Of a stretch of 21,806 nucleotides of DNA, positions 7,319 to 14,808 are shown in pieces (positions within the stretch are counted from its first letter, which is position 1; each line of letters begins with the position of its first letter). This DNA comes from a virus. The DNA is taken from the IMG/VR virus record IMGVR_UViG_3300047557_000022, positions 1 through 21,806 of that record; one strand, 5' to 3'. The position numbers and the translations under genes were made by a program. The notes under the pieces were generated by a model that was not told the origin of the DNA, did no database searches, and saw only the letters and a program-made list of their open reading frames with translations.

Positions 7319-7791
7319 CAAGATTTTGCCATATACATGGCTCTTTCATCTCTTCTTCTTATCACTAAACCCGGTAGAACCTTTCCTGCCGAGAGATTCC
7401 ACTTCTCAAACTCATTAGCCGCGCCTTCAAAGTCACCTCGGTTGTGCTTAGCTCGAAGGGTAGAAGCCTGAAGATTCCCTAGCCCAACGTTGAAAGCGAA
7501 CGAAGTGAGTGCCAGATGGCGAGGGCTAAGATCATCCACAGTACATAGTCGGCGTACCCCCGCCAGAAACCTCGCCAGATCCTGCTGGAGAATGCTGTCC
7601 ACCTCTTCATCCGTCAGTCTCCGATCCCAACCCGCCGGTATAGGTAGCTCAAGTCGTCGATCAAACGGCACGCTAATGTGACGAGGATCGATGACGTGAC
7701 CCACACCGACAGTCCACAGACGAGCAGGGCAACGGTAAGGCTCATGCTTGACTCCTTCGTGATGCCGAAGCATCTTGATTAGATCGTTCAC
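7318..7791 (-). CDS. Endolysin, T4-lysozyme-type muramidase (GH24), 157 aa
   Basis: The protein would cleave the beta-1,4 bond between N-acetylmuramic acid and N-acetylglucosamine in peptidoglycan. The N-terminus holds the family motif: Glu12, then eight residues, Cys21, then five residues, Thr27, within HHEGVKHEPYRCPARLWTVG followed by VGH. Many phage GH24 enzymes have Cys rather than Asp at the second position, so it is probably active. The C-terminal part has SFAFNVGLGNLQASTLRAKH and a RRRDERAMY segment typical of the family. No signal peptide is seen, so export should depend on the holin. The start is GTG at 7791, overlapping the holin stop as GTGA; the next ATG would leave only five residues before Glu12. 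Confidence 0.93.
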   Translation of the reverse strand: MNDLIKMLRHHEGVKHEPYRCPARLWTVGVGHVIDPRHISVPFDRRLELPIPAGWDRRLTDEEVDSILQQDLARFLAGVRRLCTVDDLSPRHLALTSFAFNVGLGNLQASTLRAKHNRGDFEGAANEFEKWNLSAGKVLPGLVIRRRDERAMYMAKS

Positions 7792-8294
7792 TTCTTGCTA
7801 AACGCCTGAGATCCAAACCAGAAACTGATGATCGACGCCCAGATGATCTGAGTGTCCGAATCCCACAAGTTCGCAATCACCTCGGCAAACGGCGTCCCAA
7901 GATGCCACGCATACGCGGCTCCAAAGACGTTAATGAAGCAGAGCAGGGCGAACATCCCGTAGGTGATCACAGGTCTTACTAGAGCGCGGGCGTTGATCAC
8001 CCACCTCGAAGCACCTTCACCGATAGCGATATCGTGAGCGTACAGGGCTTGTTTTTCCTGTAGTGCAATCTGCTGGGTCGAGACTTCAGCGTTGATCGTC
8101 AGTTGATCCGTTCTGATCTCTTCGACTCGCGCCTGTGCCTCGAACCCGGCCTTTCTGAGTTCTAGTTCCCGCTCGATCTGCATCTGAGCAAGGGTGATCT
8201 CGTGCTTCTTATCCGACCGATCTTGGAAGAAGTCAAGGAGCTTTGGAAGTCCTCCGGCGAGAAAGGAAAGCAGGGTCGTCAGAAGAGTGATCAT
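7788..8294 (-). CDS. Holin, three-TM type (Holin_3TMs-like), 168 aa
   Basis: Likely membrane segments are residues 2-20 (TLLTTLLSFLAGGLPKLLDF), 108-130 and 146-162. Between the first and second lies a charged coiled-coil stretch (about 31-85, EITLAQMQIERELELRKAGF). The C-terminal half has NARALVRPVITYGMFALLCF and ends FWFGSQAFSKK, which match my recollection of the three-TM phage holin family. It would form lesions in the inner membrane and release the endolysin. It sits directly before the endolysin (GTGA overlap) and directly after a 24-aa membrane peptide (ATGA overlap), a classic lysis cassette. Confidence 0.85.
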   Translation of the reverse strand: MITLLTTLLSFLAGGLPKLLDFFQDRSDKKHEITLAQMQIERELELRKAGFEAQARVEEIRTDQLTINAEVSTQQIALQEKQALYAHDIAIGEGASRWVINARALVRPVITYGMFALLCFINVFGAAYAWHLGTPFAEVIANLWDSDTQIIWASIISFWFGSQAFSKK

Positions 8295-8365
8295 TTACTG
8301 ATCTCCGCAAGAGTAATCATCAAGGCCGCCACCATGACCATAATGATGGCAACCAAATAGTTCAT
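8291..8365 (-). CDS. 24-aa single-TM peptide in the lysis cassette
   Basis: An ATG at 8365 overlaps the stop of the two-TM gene (ATGA), and its TGA overlaps the ATG of the holin (ATGA). The peptide starts MNYLVAIIMVMVAALMITLA and ends EISK. It is almost entirely one hydrophobic helix with a short charged C-terminus. The double four-base overlap is strong evidence of translation, because without this frame there would be an unusual 67-nt gap between coupled genes. It could be an antiholin, a holin regulator or a pinholin-like peptide; none can be chosen from sequence alone. Confidence 0.6.
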   Translation of the reverse strand: MNYLVAIIMVMVAALMITLAEISK

Positions 8366-8823
8366 TTCACCGCCGTCACCTGATCTTCGCCTTTGGTAAC
8401 CGTTACCCGGCCCTCAGTAACGTCAACCTTCATCGGCAACTCTTTACGGTCGAGCTTATCCAGACGTTCAATGAGTGACTTGATCACCTCAAACTCCGGC
8501 TTCTCCTGCTTAGGATTCGCCCCGGCGATACCGTTCAGCATTGAGATCAGGGCAGTTAAAGCTGCACCCAATAGACCCATGACGGCGGCGATCTTCTCGT
8601 TCTCAAGGACGATAGAAGCGCCCACCCCGATCACTACGATCAGGGTGATATAGAACAGCCCCTGCTTGCCGATAGCCTTACCGGCTACGTCTTTAGCAGA
8701 GGACTCCGCTTCCAGCCTCTGTAGCTCGGCCTTGGCTTGAGCCTTCAGCATACGGATTTCGTGTCTCACCGGGATATCTCGGCGAGCGTAAGCATCAGCA
8801 CGACTATCAGCGTCATCAGCCAT
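8362..8823 (-). CDS. Two-TM membrane protein, possible holin or antiholin, 153 aa
   Basis: I chose the ATG at 8823, one base after the TAA of the upstream gene; an in-frame GTG three codons earlier would overlap that gene. The N-terminal third is a charged, probably helical cytoplasmic region. Membrane segments lie at about 55-73 (GLFYITLIVVIGVGASIVL) and 78-100 (IAAVMGLLGAALTALISMLN). A charged C-terminal tail follows with helical residues around FEVIKSLIERLDKLDRKELP. Two TM segments beside a holin and endolysin suggest a second holin, an antiholin or another lysis-timing factor. I do not recognise the family with certainty. Confidence 0.75.
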   Translation of the reverse strand: MADDADSRADAYARRDIPVRHEIRMLKAQAKAELQRLEAESSAKDVAGKAIGKQGLFYITLIVVIGVGASIVLENEKIAAVMGLLGAALTALISMLNGIAGANPKQEKPEFEVIKSLIERLDKLDRKELPMKVDVTEGRVTVTKGEDQVTAVK

Positions 8824-8824
8824 A

Positions 8825-9151
8825 TTAGGCACTTACCCACGGCGGTGCGAGTGAAACCGTTACAGGGTGCTTTTGGAGTTCCAGTTGGGCTTGAACTGCG
8901 GCTTCCGTGGCCGCACGATCAACTCCGTTCGCCCAGATCCATCCCAACACTTCGTCTTGCGTGAGTTGGTCGTAAGGGACAAAGCTAGCCGGGTTCGGGC
9001 CGGGAACCGAGCAGGTTGAGTAGACAGAGGCAGAGTAGGTCTTGTCACCATCTACTTCGGTGGCAGAACACCGCCAGTGAGCACAATAGACAACATCACT
9101 GAGTCCGTCTTCTGAGACTTTGCAATCGAGACTTGAGACTTCCCAGTTCAT
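8825..9151 (-). CDS. Conserved small phage protein, 108 aa (DUF7936-like from memory)
   Basis: A soluble acidic protein that begins MNWEVSSLDCKVSEDGLSDV and has VVYCAHWRCSATE, then FVPYDQLTQDEVLGWIW, and ends near PWVSA. I recall this 'GLSDVVxxAHWR ... PYxxLTxxxVLGW' pattern as a family found beside tail-fibre genes in aquatic phages, without an assigned function. It follows the S74 fibre gene with a 2-nt gap and has a strong AAGGAG ribosome-binding site, so it may act on or with the fibre, for example as an assembly factor. That role is inferred from position only. It has four Cys residues but no clear zinc motif. Confidence 0.75.
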   Translation of the reverse strand: MNWEVSSLDCKVSEDGLSDVVYCAHWRCSATEVDGDKTYSASVYSTCSVPGPNPASFVPYDQLTQDEVLGWIWANGVDRAATEAAVQAQLELQKHPVTVSLAPPWVSA

Positions 9152-9153
9152 GA

Positions 9154-12144
9154 TTAAGCTCCTTTTGATTCAAGTACGGCGATTTTCGCCTCTAGGGTTT
9201 CAATACGGGCCATTGCTTCTTGCAGGGCTTTGATAGCCGCGAAGGTCAGGTCTTTGTTGTAGATCGTCTTGAGCGGCACGCCATCTTCCGGCGTATCACC
9301 AAACCCGTCTGAGTCTACAAACTCCGGCGCAACTTGTTCAACCTGCTGAGCGATTACGCCGATATTGAGATCATCGTGCGTCTGATCTTTGTATTTGTAG
9401 GTGACGATCTCAAGGCCGGCAATCTTGTTCCAGTATGAACCAAGCGGGGAAATGTCAGTCTTGGTGCGAGCATCAGACAGGTCTACGTTGTTGGATTGGT
9501 AGTTTGCAAGACCTCCGTTAGAACGAATTGTTGCGCGTTCTGTGTTGCCGTTATCATCGTCACAACGAAGAAAATATTGACTGGAGTTATTAGGTTGTCC
9601 TGCAAATTGGGAGACAATTCCGTACTGATTGGCTGCGGTTGCAGCCGAATTTTTGAATACAGCAACCGTTGCAAGACTGTTTGCAGTGTGTTCAACTTGA
9701 AGTTTTTGACCGCCGGATGTCGTTTTTCCAACCAACAAATCCCCACCGCTGGTGATACGGGCGCGTTCGGTGTCACTTGTGTACAGACCAAGAACGCCAG
9801 CGGCTCCGTTCACATAGCTAACAGAACCGGAAGCCGTGCCAATAGTCAGGTTCTGTGTGCCATCACTGAAGTTGGCAATATTGCCTGTCGAACCAACACG
9901 GAAATCAACACGGAAACCCGGGTTTGTAATTCCCACCCCCAAATTCCCACTAGCATCCAGCGTCATTGCTTGGGTGAAGGGAACAGTCTGCGATACGGTT
10001 CCTGTCCCGGTTCCTGTGCCGCCAGACTTCGTAAAGGTCGTGCCTACGTTGTTATTAGCAGCGCCAATCAGGGTGAAGTCTGTATTGCCAGCGGAGACAA
10101 TCGTGTAGCTATTTCCGTTCTGGGTGGACGTCAGTGATGTTGCGGCAGTTCCAACACCAAAGCCGGAGGGGGCGGCGTACCATTTATGAGCGCCGTTGTC
10201 TTGCGTGTAAGAAGTGGCGGTATTGGTTGTAATGTAGGAAATCGTACCGGCAGCGTTCCAGAAGACATTATTAGACAAGAACGTCTGGATGTTGGCACCG
10301 TTGGTGTAGTTAGAAACAGCGCCCGTTGAACCAATTTGAAATGCTTTATTAGAAGCAAACCAAGCACTAGGCGTCACCCCCAGACCGAGGTTGCCGGAGC
10401 CATCAATACGCATCGTTTCCGCAACACCGCCATTCCCAAAGATAAGGTTGTTTGCGGGGCTTCCAAAAGAGCTGCTATTAAATAGCTTAACGCCAGCCGA
10501 GCTGTGCTGAATCTGAAGATACGGATTGTATGTGCCGTCTGCATTTGCAAGGAATAAAGAATTTCCTGTTGCGGCTGTACCAGCTTGTGCACTGAGCCGC
10601 CCATTGGTGGTAGTGCTTGTACCAAGTCCAACATTCCCCGTTGTTGCTGCCACCACAAGGCTGTCAATCGGAGCAGAACCGCTAAAACTGATTGCCTGTG
10701 TAGATCCTGCTGTACCAGCACCTACTATGTTTAAGGTGCCGGTAGAGGTGAGGCGCATTTTTTCTGCGCCGTTTCCCGCTTCAAAAACTATATACGCTCC
10801 AGACGGATCATTTCTTACAAGCTGAATTGTTGATGTTCCGTTTCCGTTGTTTAATACTGTGCCAGCACCTCCAGAATTTAGTCCTGTAAAGTAAGTAAAA
10901 GCATTTGATGTAAGCCTTCCAACGCCGCCGTTTGTCGGCAACGATGATACGGATGCGTCAATAGAAATGGCACCTGAAACACTTAGTTTTGCCACCGGCG
11001 CATTCGTCCCAATCCCTACAAAATCCGCGCTGGCATCTACAAACAACAGGTTGGCGTCCGTATCGCCTTCAACTCGGAAATCTACATTCGCACCGTTCTC
11101 GTTGAATACAGCACCGCCGTTCGCAGTAAGAGCAGTAGAAATCGCCACCGCCCCGGTAGAGTCCGTCAGGACAATAGCAGCCGTACCATCTTTGGCTTTG
11201 ATGTTGGTGACTTCTAGATTGGTGAGATCAAGCGTCGAAGCATTGACCGTCCCGTTAACAGTGATCGTGGTTCCGTTAGCAGAACCAATAGTGATCGCCG
11301 TAGTAGAGCCAGTGTCCCCAGCCGTACCGATGTTGATCGTCTTGGTCTGACCAGACTCCGTGATCCCCGTACCGATGTTTAGGGTGTGAGTCTTAGTCGA
11401 ACGATCAATGGCAATATTGCCCGTCTGAGCAGTTCCGCCGACCGTGAAGGTGCCAGAGGTCTGAGACGTTCCTAGCGCGATGTTCTGAGTCGTGGCTGAG
11501 AACGTGACCGCATCGCTTGCAGTCAACGTAGTAATTGACAGGCCAGAACTCCACTGCGGAGCCGAGCCGGTTGAGGTGACTACCTGATTCGCCGTTCCGA
11601 TAGATAGGAACGTCGTGGCTCCTGCACCTGATTGATAAGGAACCGATCCAGCAGCGCCGCCAGCAAGGTTGGTTGCAGTGTTGACAGAAATAGCACTCGG
11701 AGCCGCCCACCCCGGGATAGATCCGTTAGAGGTCAGGATGTAGGTATTAAGACCGATGCCAAGCTTTGCAAGAGTGTTAGAGCCGCTTGCATAGAGAAGG
11801 TCACCAGTCGTCCAAGAACTCTGTGCCGTACCGCCATACGTCGCTCCTAGAGCGTTCGTAAGGTTCAGCGTGTTGATCGTGGCCGTCGTGCCATCAAAAA
11901 CAAAGTTTGACGACCCCGCTAAGGCTCCAGACAGGTTGTACTGGACTTGCGTAGTTGAGCCGCCAATCGTTCCAGTGCCTTTAGAAGCAATTACCTGAAC
12001 CGTTCCGCCGTTGTCCTTGTAGTACAACTTCCCATCAGTAATATTGATGGCAAGCTCACCATTGACGAGGTTTGTATTAACCGGAACTGCTGATGCGGTC
12101 GTCGAATGGTAGAGCTGAATCGGCGTGTAGTTCGTTGCGGCCAT
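9154..12144 (-). CDS. Tail fibre/spike with C-terminal S74 intramolecular chaperone domain, 996 aa
   Basis: The N-terminus has a virion-anchor type segment (GELAINITDGKLYYKDNGGT, about 29-48). Residues about 100-150 have a GGTAQSSWTTGDLLYASGSN module. A long shaft of beta-rich repeats follows, with recurring 'GxLGVGxxxP' type units (for example GIGTNAPVAKLSVSG, GNLGVGITNPG). The end is a peptidase S74 (endosialidase-type chaperone) domain: Ser890 in LSDARTKTDISPLGSYW, then IGVIAQQVEQVAPEFV (928-943), and a terminal coiled coil at about 969-993. This domain normally drives trimerisation and then cuts itself off just before the conserved Ser, with a Lys five residues on (Lys895). The fibre probably binds the host surface. 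The start has an AAGGAAA motif. Confidence 0.9.
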   Translation of the reverse strand: MAATNYTPIQLYHSTTASAVPVNTNLVNGELAINITDGKLYYKDNGGTVQVIASKGTGTIGGSTTQVQYNLSGALAGSSNFVFDGTTATINTLNLTNALGATYGGTAQSSWTTGDLLYASGSNTLAKLGIGLNTYILTSNGSIPGWAAPSAISVNTATNLAGGAAGSVPYQSGAGATTFLSIGTANQVVTSTGSAPQWSSGLSITTLTASDAVTFSATTQNIALGTSQTSGTFTVGGTAQTGNIAIDRSTKTHTLNIGTGITESGQTKTINIGTAGDTGSTTAITIGSANGTTITVNGTVNASTLDLTNLEVTNIKAKDGTAAIVLTDSTGAVAISTALTANGGAVFNENGANVDFRVEGDTDANLLFVDASADFVGIGTNAPVAKLSVSGAISIDASVSSLPTNGGVGRLTSNAFTYFTGLNSGGAGTVLNNGNGTSTIQLVRNDPSGAYIVFEAGNGAEKMRLTSTGTLNIVGAGTAGSTQAISFSGSAPIDSLVVAATTGNVGLGTSTTTNGRLSAQAGTAATGNSLFLANADGTYNPYLQIQHSSAGVKLFNSSSFGSPANNLIFGNGGVAETMRIDGSGNLGLGVTPSAWFASNKAFQIGSTGAVSNYTNGANIQTFLSNNVFWNAAGTISYITTNTATSYTQDNGAHKWYAAPSGFGVGTAATSLTSTQNGNSYTIVSAGNTDFTLIGAANNNVGTTFTKSGGTGTGTGTVSQTVPFTQAMTLDASGNLGVGITNPGFRVDFRVGSTGNIANFSDGTQNLTIGTASGSVSYVNGAAGVLGLYTSDTERARITSGGDLLVGKTTSGGQKLQVEHTANSLATVAVFKNSAATAANQYGIVSQFAGQPNNSSQYFLRCDDDNGNTERATIRSNGGLANYQSNNVDLSDARTKTDISPLGSYWNKIAGLEIVTYKYKDQTHDDLNIGVIAQQVEQVAPEFVDSDGFGDTPEDGVPLKTIYNKDLTFAAIKALQEAMARIETLEAKIAVLESKGA

Positions 12145-12153
12145 GATGTTTCC

Positions 12154-14463
12154 TTAGAAGGTTCCTCCAGAGATTCCGCTCCACTGCGGGCCTGTCGCTC
12201 CGGCAGTCAAAACGTATCCCTGTGTTCCTAACGCAAGTTTACTCAGTGTCGTAGTTCCTGTGGCAGTCAATAAATCTCCCGCCGTGTAACTTGTTTGCCC
12301 AGTCCCGCCTAGCGCAGCAGTAACAGGCACCGTCAGACTGAACTGCGTATTAGTAAGCGTTAAACCAGTTCCAGCAGAGTAAACCTGCGACGCAGATACC
12401 TGTGCAAACGTTATTGCTGTCGTGCCGAAGGTAATCGTGCCTACAGTGTTACAAACATATGTTTCCCCAGCCCCGGTATTGCCCGAGGTAACAAAGAACG
12501 CATCCCCCGCACCTAACCCATTAGGACTCTTTAGGGCGTAAGTGTCAGCGTCAGTGGCTCGGGTCAGCACCCAAGCCGTCGAGCCGTCGCCCACCACCGT
12601 CACGGTGTAAACGCCGTTCTCGAACTGGTTGGTCTGGTTGTAGATCAGAATTCGATCGCCGATAGAGGCGGTCGGGCCATCCGGGGCAAACGCAGCCAGC
12701 GTGCCAGCATTAGTCAGGGTCGCCCCAACACCAGCGGTGCCGTTGTTGTAGGTCGCATTTAGGTTCCCCGTAGTGTTAGGAACCTCATACTTGACCGGGG
12801 TGTGATAGGTAATCCCTGAAGAGACTAACGTATCAACGTACTGCTTTGTCGCAGCTTGTAACGCCGTAGAAGGGTCTTGCGTCAACGTGACGGAGGTCAG
12901 CCCAGAAAGAGTGAGCGAAGTCGCTCCTAACGCGATAGAAGTCGTTCCAACCGTTACCGTGCTGTTCTGAAGCGACGAGTTCGGAATGTTGGAAAGCGAT
13001 AGGGCATTCGTGCTTCCAAGGGCTATTGATGCTGACCCAGATATCCCGCCCGAGTAGGTAAACGAGATCGACGAGTTCGTCAGCGAACTGTTGCCGATGT
13101 TGCTAAGGGTATTGCTAGCCCCGCTGATTGTCTTGTTAGTCAGAGCCTGAGAACCTGTCAGCGTAACTACAGACGAATCAATACTGATTGTTCTGGCGGC
13201 AGATCCGTTAAAGATTGACCCAGAATCTAGCTGTAGACCTGTTCCAACCGTCAATCCGTTTGTTGTACTTGCAGTAATAGTTCCTGACGCGCCCAAGGCT
13301 ACCGTAACCCCGTTATAGGTCACAGACGAGTTCGTCAGGCTTGCATTAGCGATGTTCGACAGCGTGTTGTTGCTGCCAGAGATTGTCTTGTTCGTTAATG
13401 CTTGTGCGCCAGCTAGTGTCACGACAGTGCTGTCAATCGCTATCGTTACCGGCGTTGATCCGTTGTAACTAGTTCCTGAAAGCCCCGTCCCAATCGTCAG
13501 AGCGTTTGACGCTGTAGCCGTTACCGTTACGGAGCCGCCAAGACTGACCGACGATCCGTTGATCGTGATCGCGCTGTTAGTAAGGCTTGCGTTCCCGATG
13601 TTTGAGAGCGTGTTGCTTGCCCCGGAGATCGTCTTATTCGTTAGAACCTGAGATCCGGTCAACGTCACAACCGTCGAGTCAATCGAGATCGTTCCCGTCG
13701 AGGTAATCGGGCCTCCAGTAAGACCCGTCCCCGTATTGATCAGCGTCACCGCCCCGGTAGGCAGGCTCGACCACGACCCATCCTCGTACACCTCGAAGGC
13801 GTTCAGATCGGTGTTGTAACGGATCAACCCATCAGCACCGGCAGCTCTTTGAGCCGTTGTGCCTACAGGAACCCTGACGCCTCCAGCCCCCGGAAACACT
13901 GCGTTGTCAGCAATCCTAAAGACAGGGTCTGACGTACCGTTCCCATTAGCTACAGAGATCTCGTTCGCTGTCCCGTAGAGAACCCTAGCGTTAACAGACC
14001 CCCCTCCTATCGACAGCATCCCCGTAGAAGCAAGAGACGCTAACGACAGAACAGTCCCAGACAGAGCTACAGTAGGATTTCCAGAGACTCCGTTCCCATT
14101 AGTAATCGAGATCCCATCGCTTCCAGACACGATAGAACGGGCCACAACCGACGAAGCACTATCCTTCGCTATGATCCCCGTCAGAGCTAGCTCTAGGCTC
14201 CCAGAGGCTCCGTTAAGGGTCAAACGATAGAACGACTGCGCTCCGCCGTCTGTAAATCCTAGCCCTGTACTCGTAGACAGATACCTAGAGTTAGGAAGCG
14301 TCGGCTCGTTAACAATCGTCAGAAAGGTCTGATTGAGGATAGGAGCGTTAGCGATAGCTCCTGTAGTCGTCTGCCTTGTCTGTCCGCCCTGAACAATCGG
14401 AACCGCTTCCGTCCCGGTCAGAGGAAGCGCCTGCGGAAGCGAGGTAATCGTTACGTTTGGCAT
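12154..14463 (-). CDS. Tail fibre with three internal repeats, 769 aa
   Basis: A low-complexity Ser/Thr/Asn/Gly-rich fibre. Residues 1-36 (ITSLPQALPLTGTEAVPIVQ, then GG) form a short module seen at the start of many phage fibres. Residues 261-464 hold three copies of a 37-aa motif with core LTNKTISG, then NTLSNI and LTNS. Residues about 551-690 (YHTPVKYEVPNTTGNLNATY through GDRILIYNQTNQFENGVYTV) match a domain I recall from distal parts of tail fibres. The C-terminus has GGTGQTSYTAGDLLTATGTT and ends WSGISGGTF, with no S74 domain. The protein is probably trimeric and host-binding. The gene lies between a zinc-ribbon protein and the S74 fibre, so the phage seems to carry two kinds of long fibre. 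Confidence 0.85.
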   Translation of the reverse strand: MPNVTITSLPQALPLTGTEAVPIVQGGQTRQTTTGAIANAPILNQTFLTIVNEPTLPNSRYLSTSTGLGFTDGGAQSFYRLTLNGASGSLELALTGIIAKDSASSVVARSIVSGSDGISITNGNGVSGNPTVALSGTVLSLASLASTGMLSIGGGSVNARVLYGTANEISVANGNGTSDPVFRIADNAVFPGAGGVRVPVGTTAQRAAGADGLIRYNTDLNAFEVYEDGSWSSLPTGAVTLINTGTGLTGGPITSTGTISIDSTVVTLTGSQVLTNKTISGASNTLSNIGNASLTNSAITINGSSVSLGGSVTVTATASNALTIGTGLSGTSYNGSTPVTIAIDSTVVTLAGAQALTNKTISGSNNTLSNIANASLTNSSVTYNGVTVALGASGTITASTTNGLTVGTGLQLDSGSIFNGSAARTISIDSSVVTLTGSQALTNKTISGASNTLSNIGNSSLTNSSISFTYSGGISGSASIALGSTNALSLSNIPNSSLQNSTVTVGTTSIALGATSLTLSGLTSVTLTQDPSTALQAATKQYVDTLVSSGITYHTPVKYEVPNTTGNLNATYNNGTAGVGATLTNAGTLAAFAPDGPTASIGDRILIYNQTNQFENGVYTVTVVGDGSTAWVLTRATDADTYALKSPNGLGAGDAFFVTSGNTGAGETYVCNTVGTITFGTTAITFAQVSASQVYSAGTGLTLTNTQFSLTVPVTAALGGTGQTSYTAGDLLTATGTTTLSKLALGTQGYVLTAGATGPQWSGISGGTF
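13072..13683 (-). repeat. Three 37-aa repeats in the 769-aa fibre
   Basis: Copies lie at 13573-13683, 13327-13437 and 13072-13182 (residues 261-297, 343-379, 428-464), spaced 82 and 85 residues apart. Each begins IDSxVVTLxGxQxLTNKTIS and continues NTLSNIxNxSLTNS. A weaker fourth copy (LSNIPNSSLQNSTV) begins at about residue 490. The spacers are also similar, so the true unit is about 82-85 aa. Confidence 0.85.
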
Positions 14464-14464
14464 A

Positions 14465-14806
14465 TCAGGGCTGCTGGCTCAGACCATCAAGATTTCCGTC
14501 ATCTTCAGGCGTGGCGTTACTTTCTTCAGTAGAAATAACGTACCCACCATACCCCGTAGTGATCAGATCATTAGGCTCTACCGCTACACTGACATCAGGT
14601 CGGGGGAACCTAATCGTGATCCTCTCAGTCTTTCTCGCTGGCAGTCGGTACGGGTCAAATTCATCCGCACACCCTTGATCGCACACTGATAGTCCGGGGA
14701 AGTTCGGATCAGGCCGCATAACAGCATGAGGCCTCTTCATCTTGCAGCGATCACAGACTGCAATCGCTATATCTGAATATCCGCGGGTATCCAAGAAACG
14801 AGGCAT
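14465..14806 (-). CDS. Small zinc-ribbon-like protein, 113 aa
   Basis: Four Cys in two pairs (Cys18-x2-Cys21 in AVCDRCKMKRPH, and Cys42-x3-Cys46 in VCDQGCADEFDPYRL) look like a zinc ribbon or small zinc finger. The spacing 'CDRC ... PGLxVCxxxCxDxxxPxxL' resembles, from memory, a short family that appears in the structural gene cluster of many phages. The C-terminal 45 residues are acidic and probably flexible. It lies between the adaptor with the inserted domain (2-nt gap) and the 769-aa fibre (TGATATG junction), with a GAGG ribosome-binding motif. A structural or assembly role is more likely from context than regulation, but neither is shown. Confidence 0.8.
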   Translation of the reverse strand: MPRFLDTRGYSDIAIAVCDRCKMKRPHAVMRPDPNFPGLSVCDQGCADEFDPYRLPARKTERITIRFPRPDVSVAVEPNDLITTGYGGYVISTEESNATPEDDGNLDGLSQQP

Positions 14807-14808
14807 GA

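Noticed and set aside
9496-10137. 213-aa plus-strand frame opposite the S74 fibre
   Set aside because: Cys/Ser/Arg-rich translation without domain signals, antisense to a long repetitive fibre frame; a shadow frame.
10131-10721. Minus-strand frames of 78 and 115 aa inside the 996-aa fibre
   Set aside because: They are out-of-frame products of the repetitive fibre DNA, have no ribosome-binding site of note and show low-complexity sequence.
13072-13683. Mobile element or recent DNA duplication in the 769-aa fibre
   Set aside because: The copies are conserved as protein but diverge at synonymous sites, and there are no inverted ends or transposase; these are ordinary fibre repeats.
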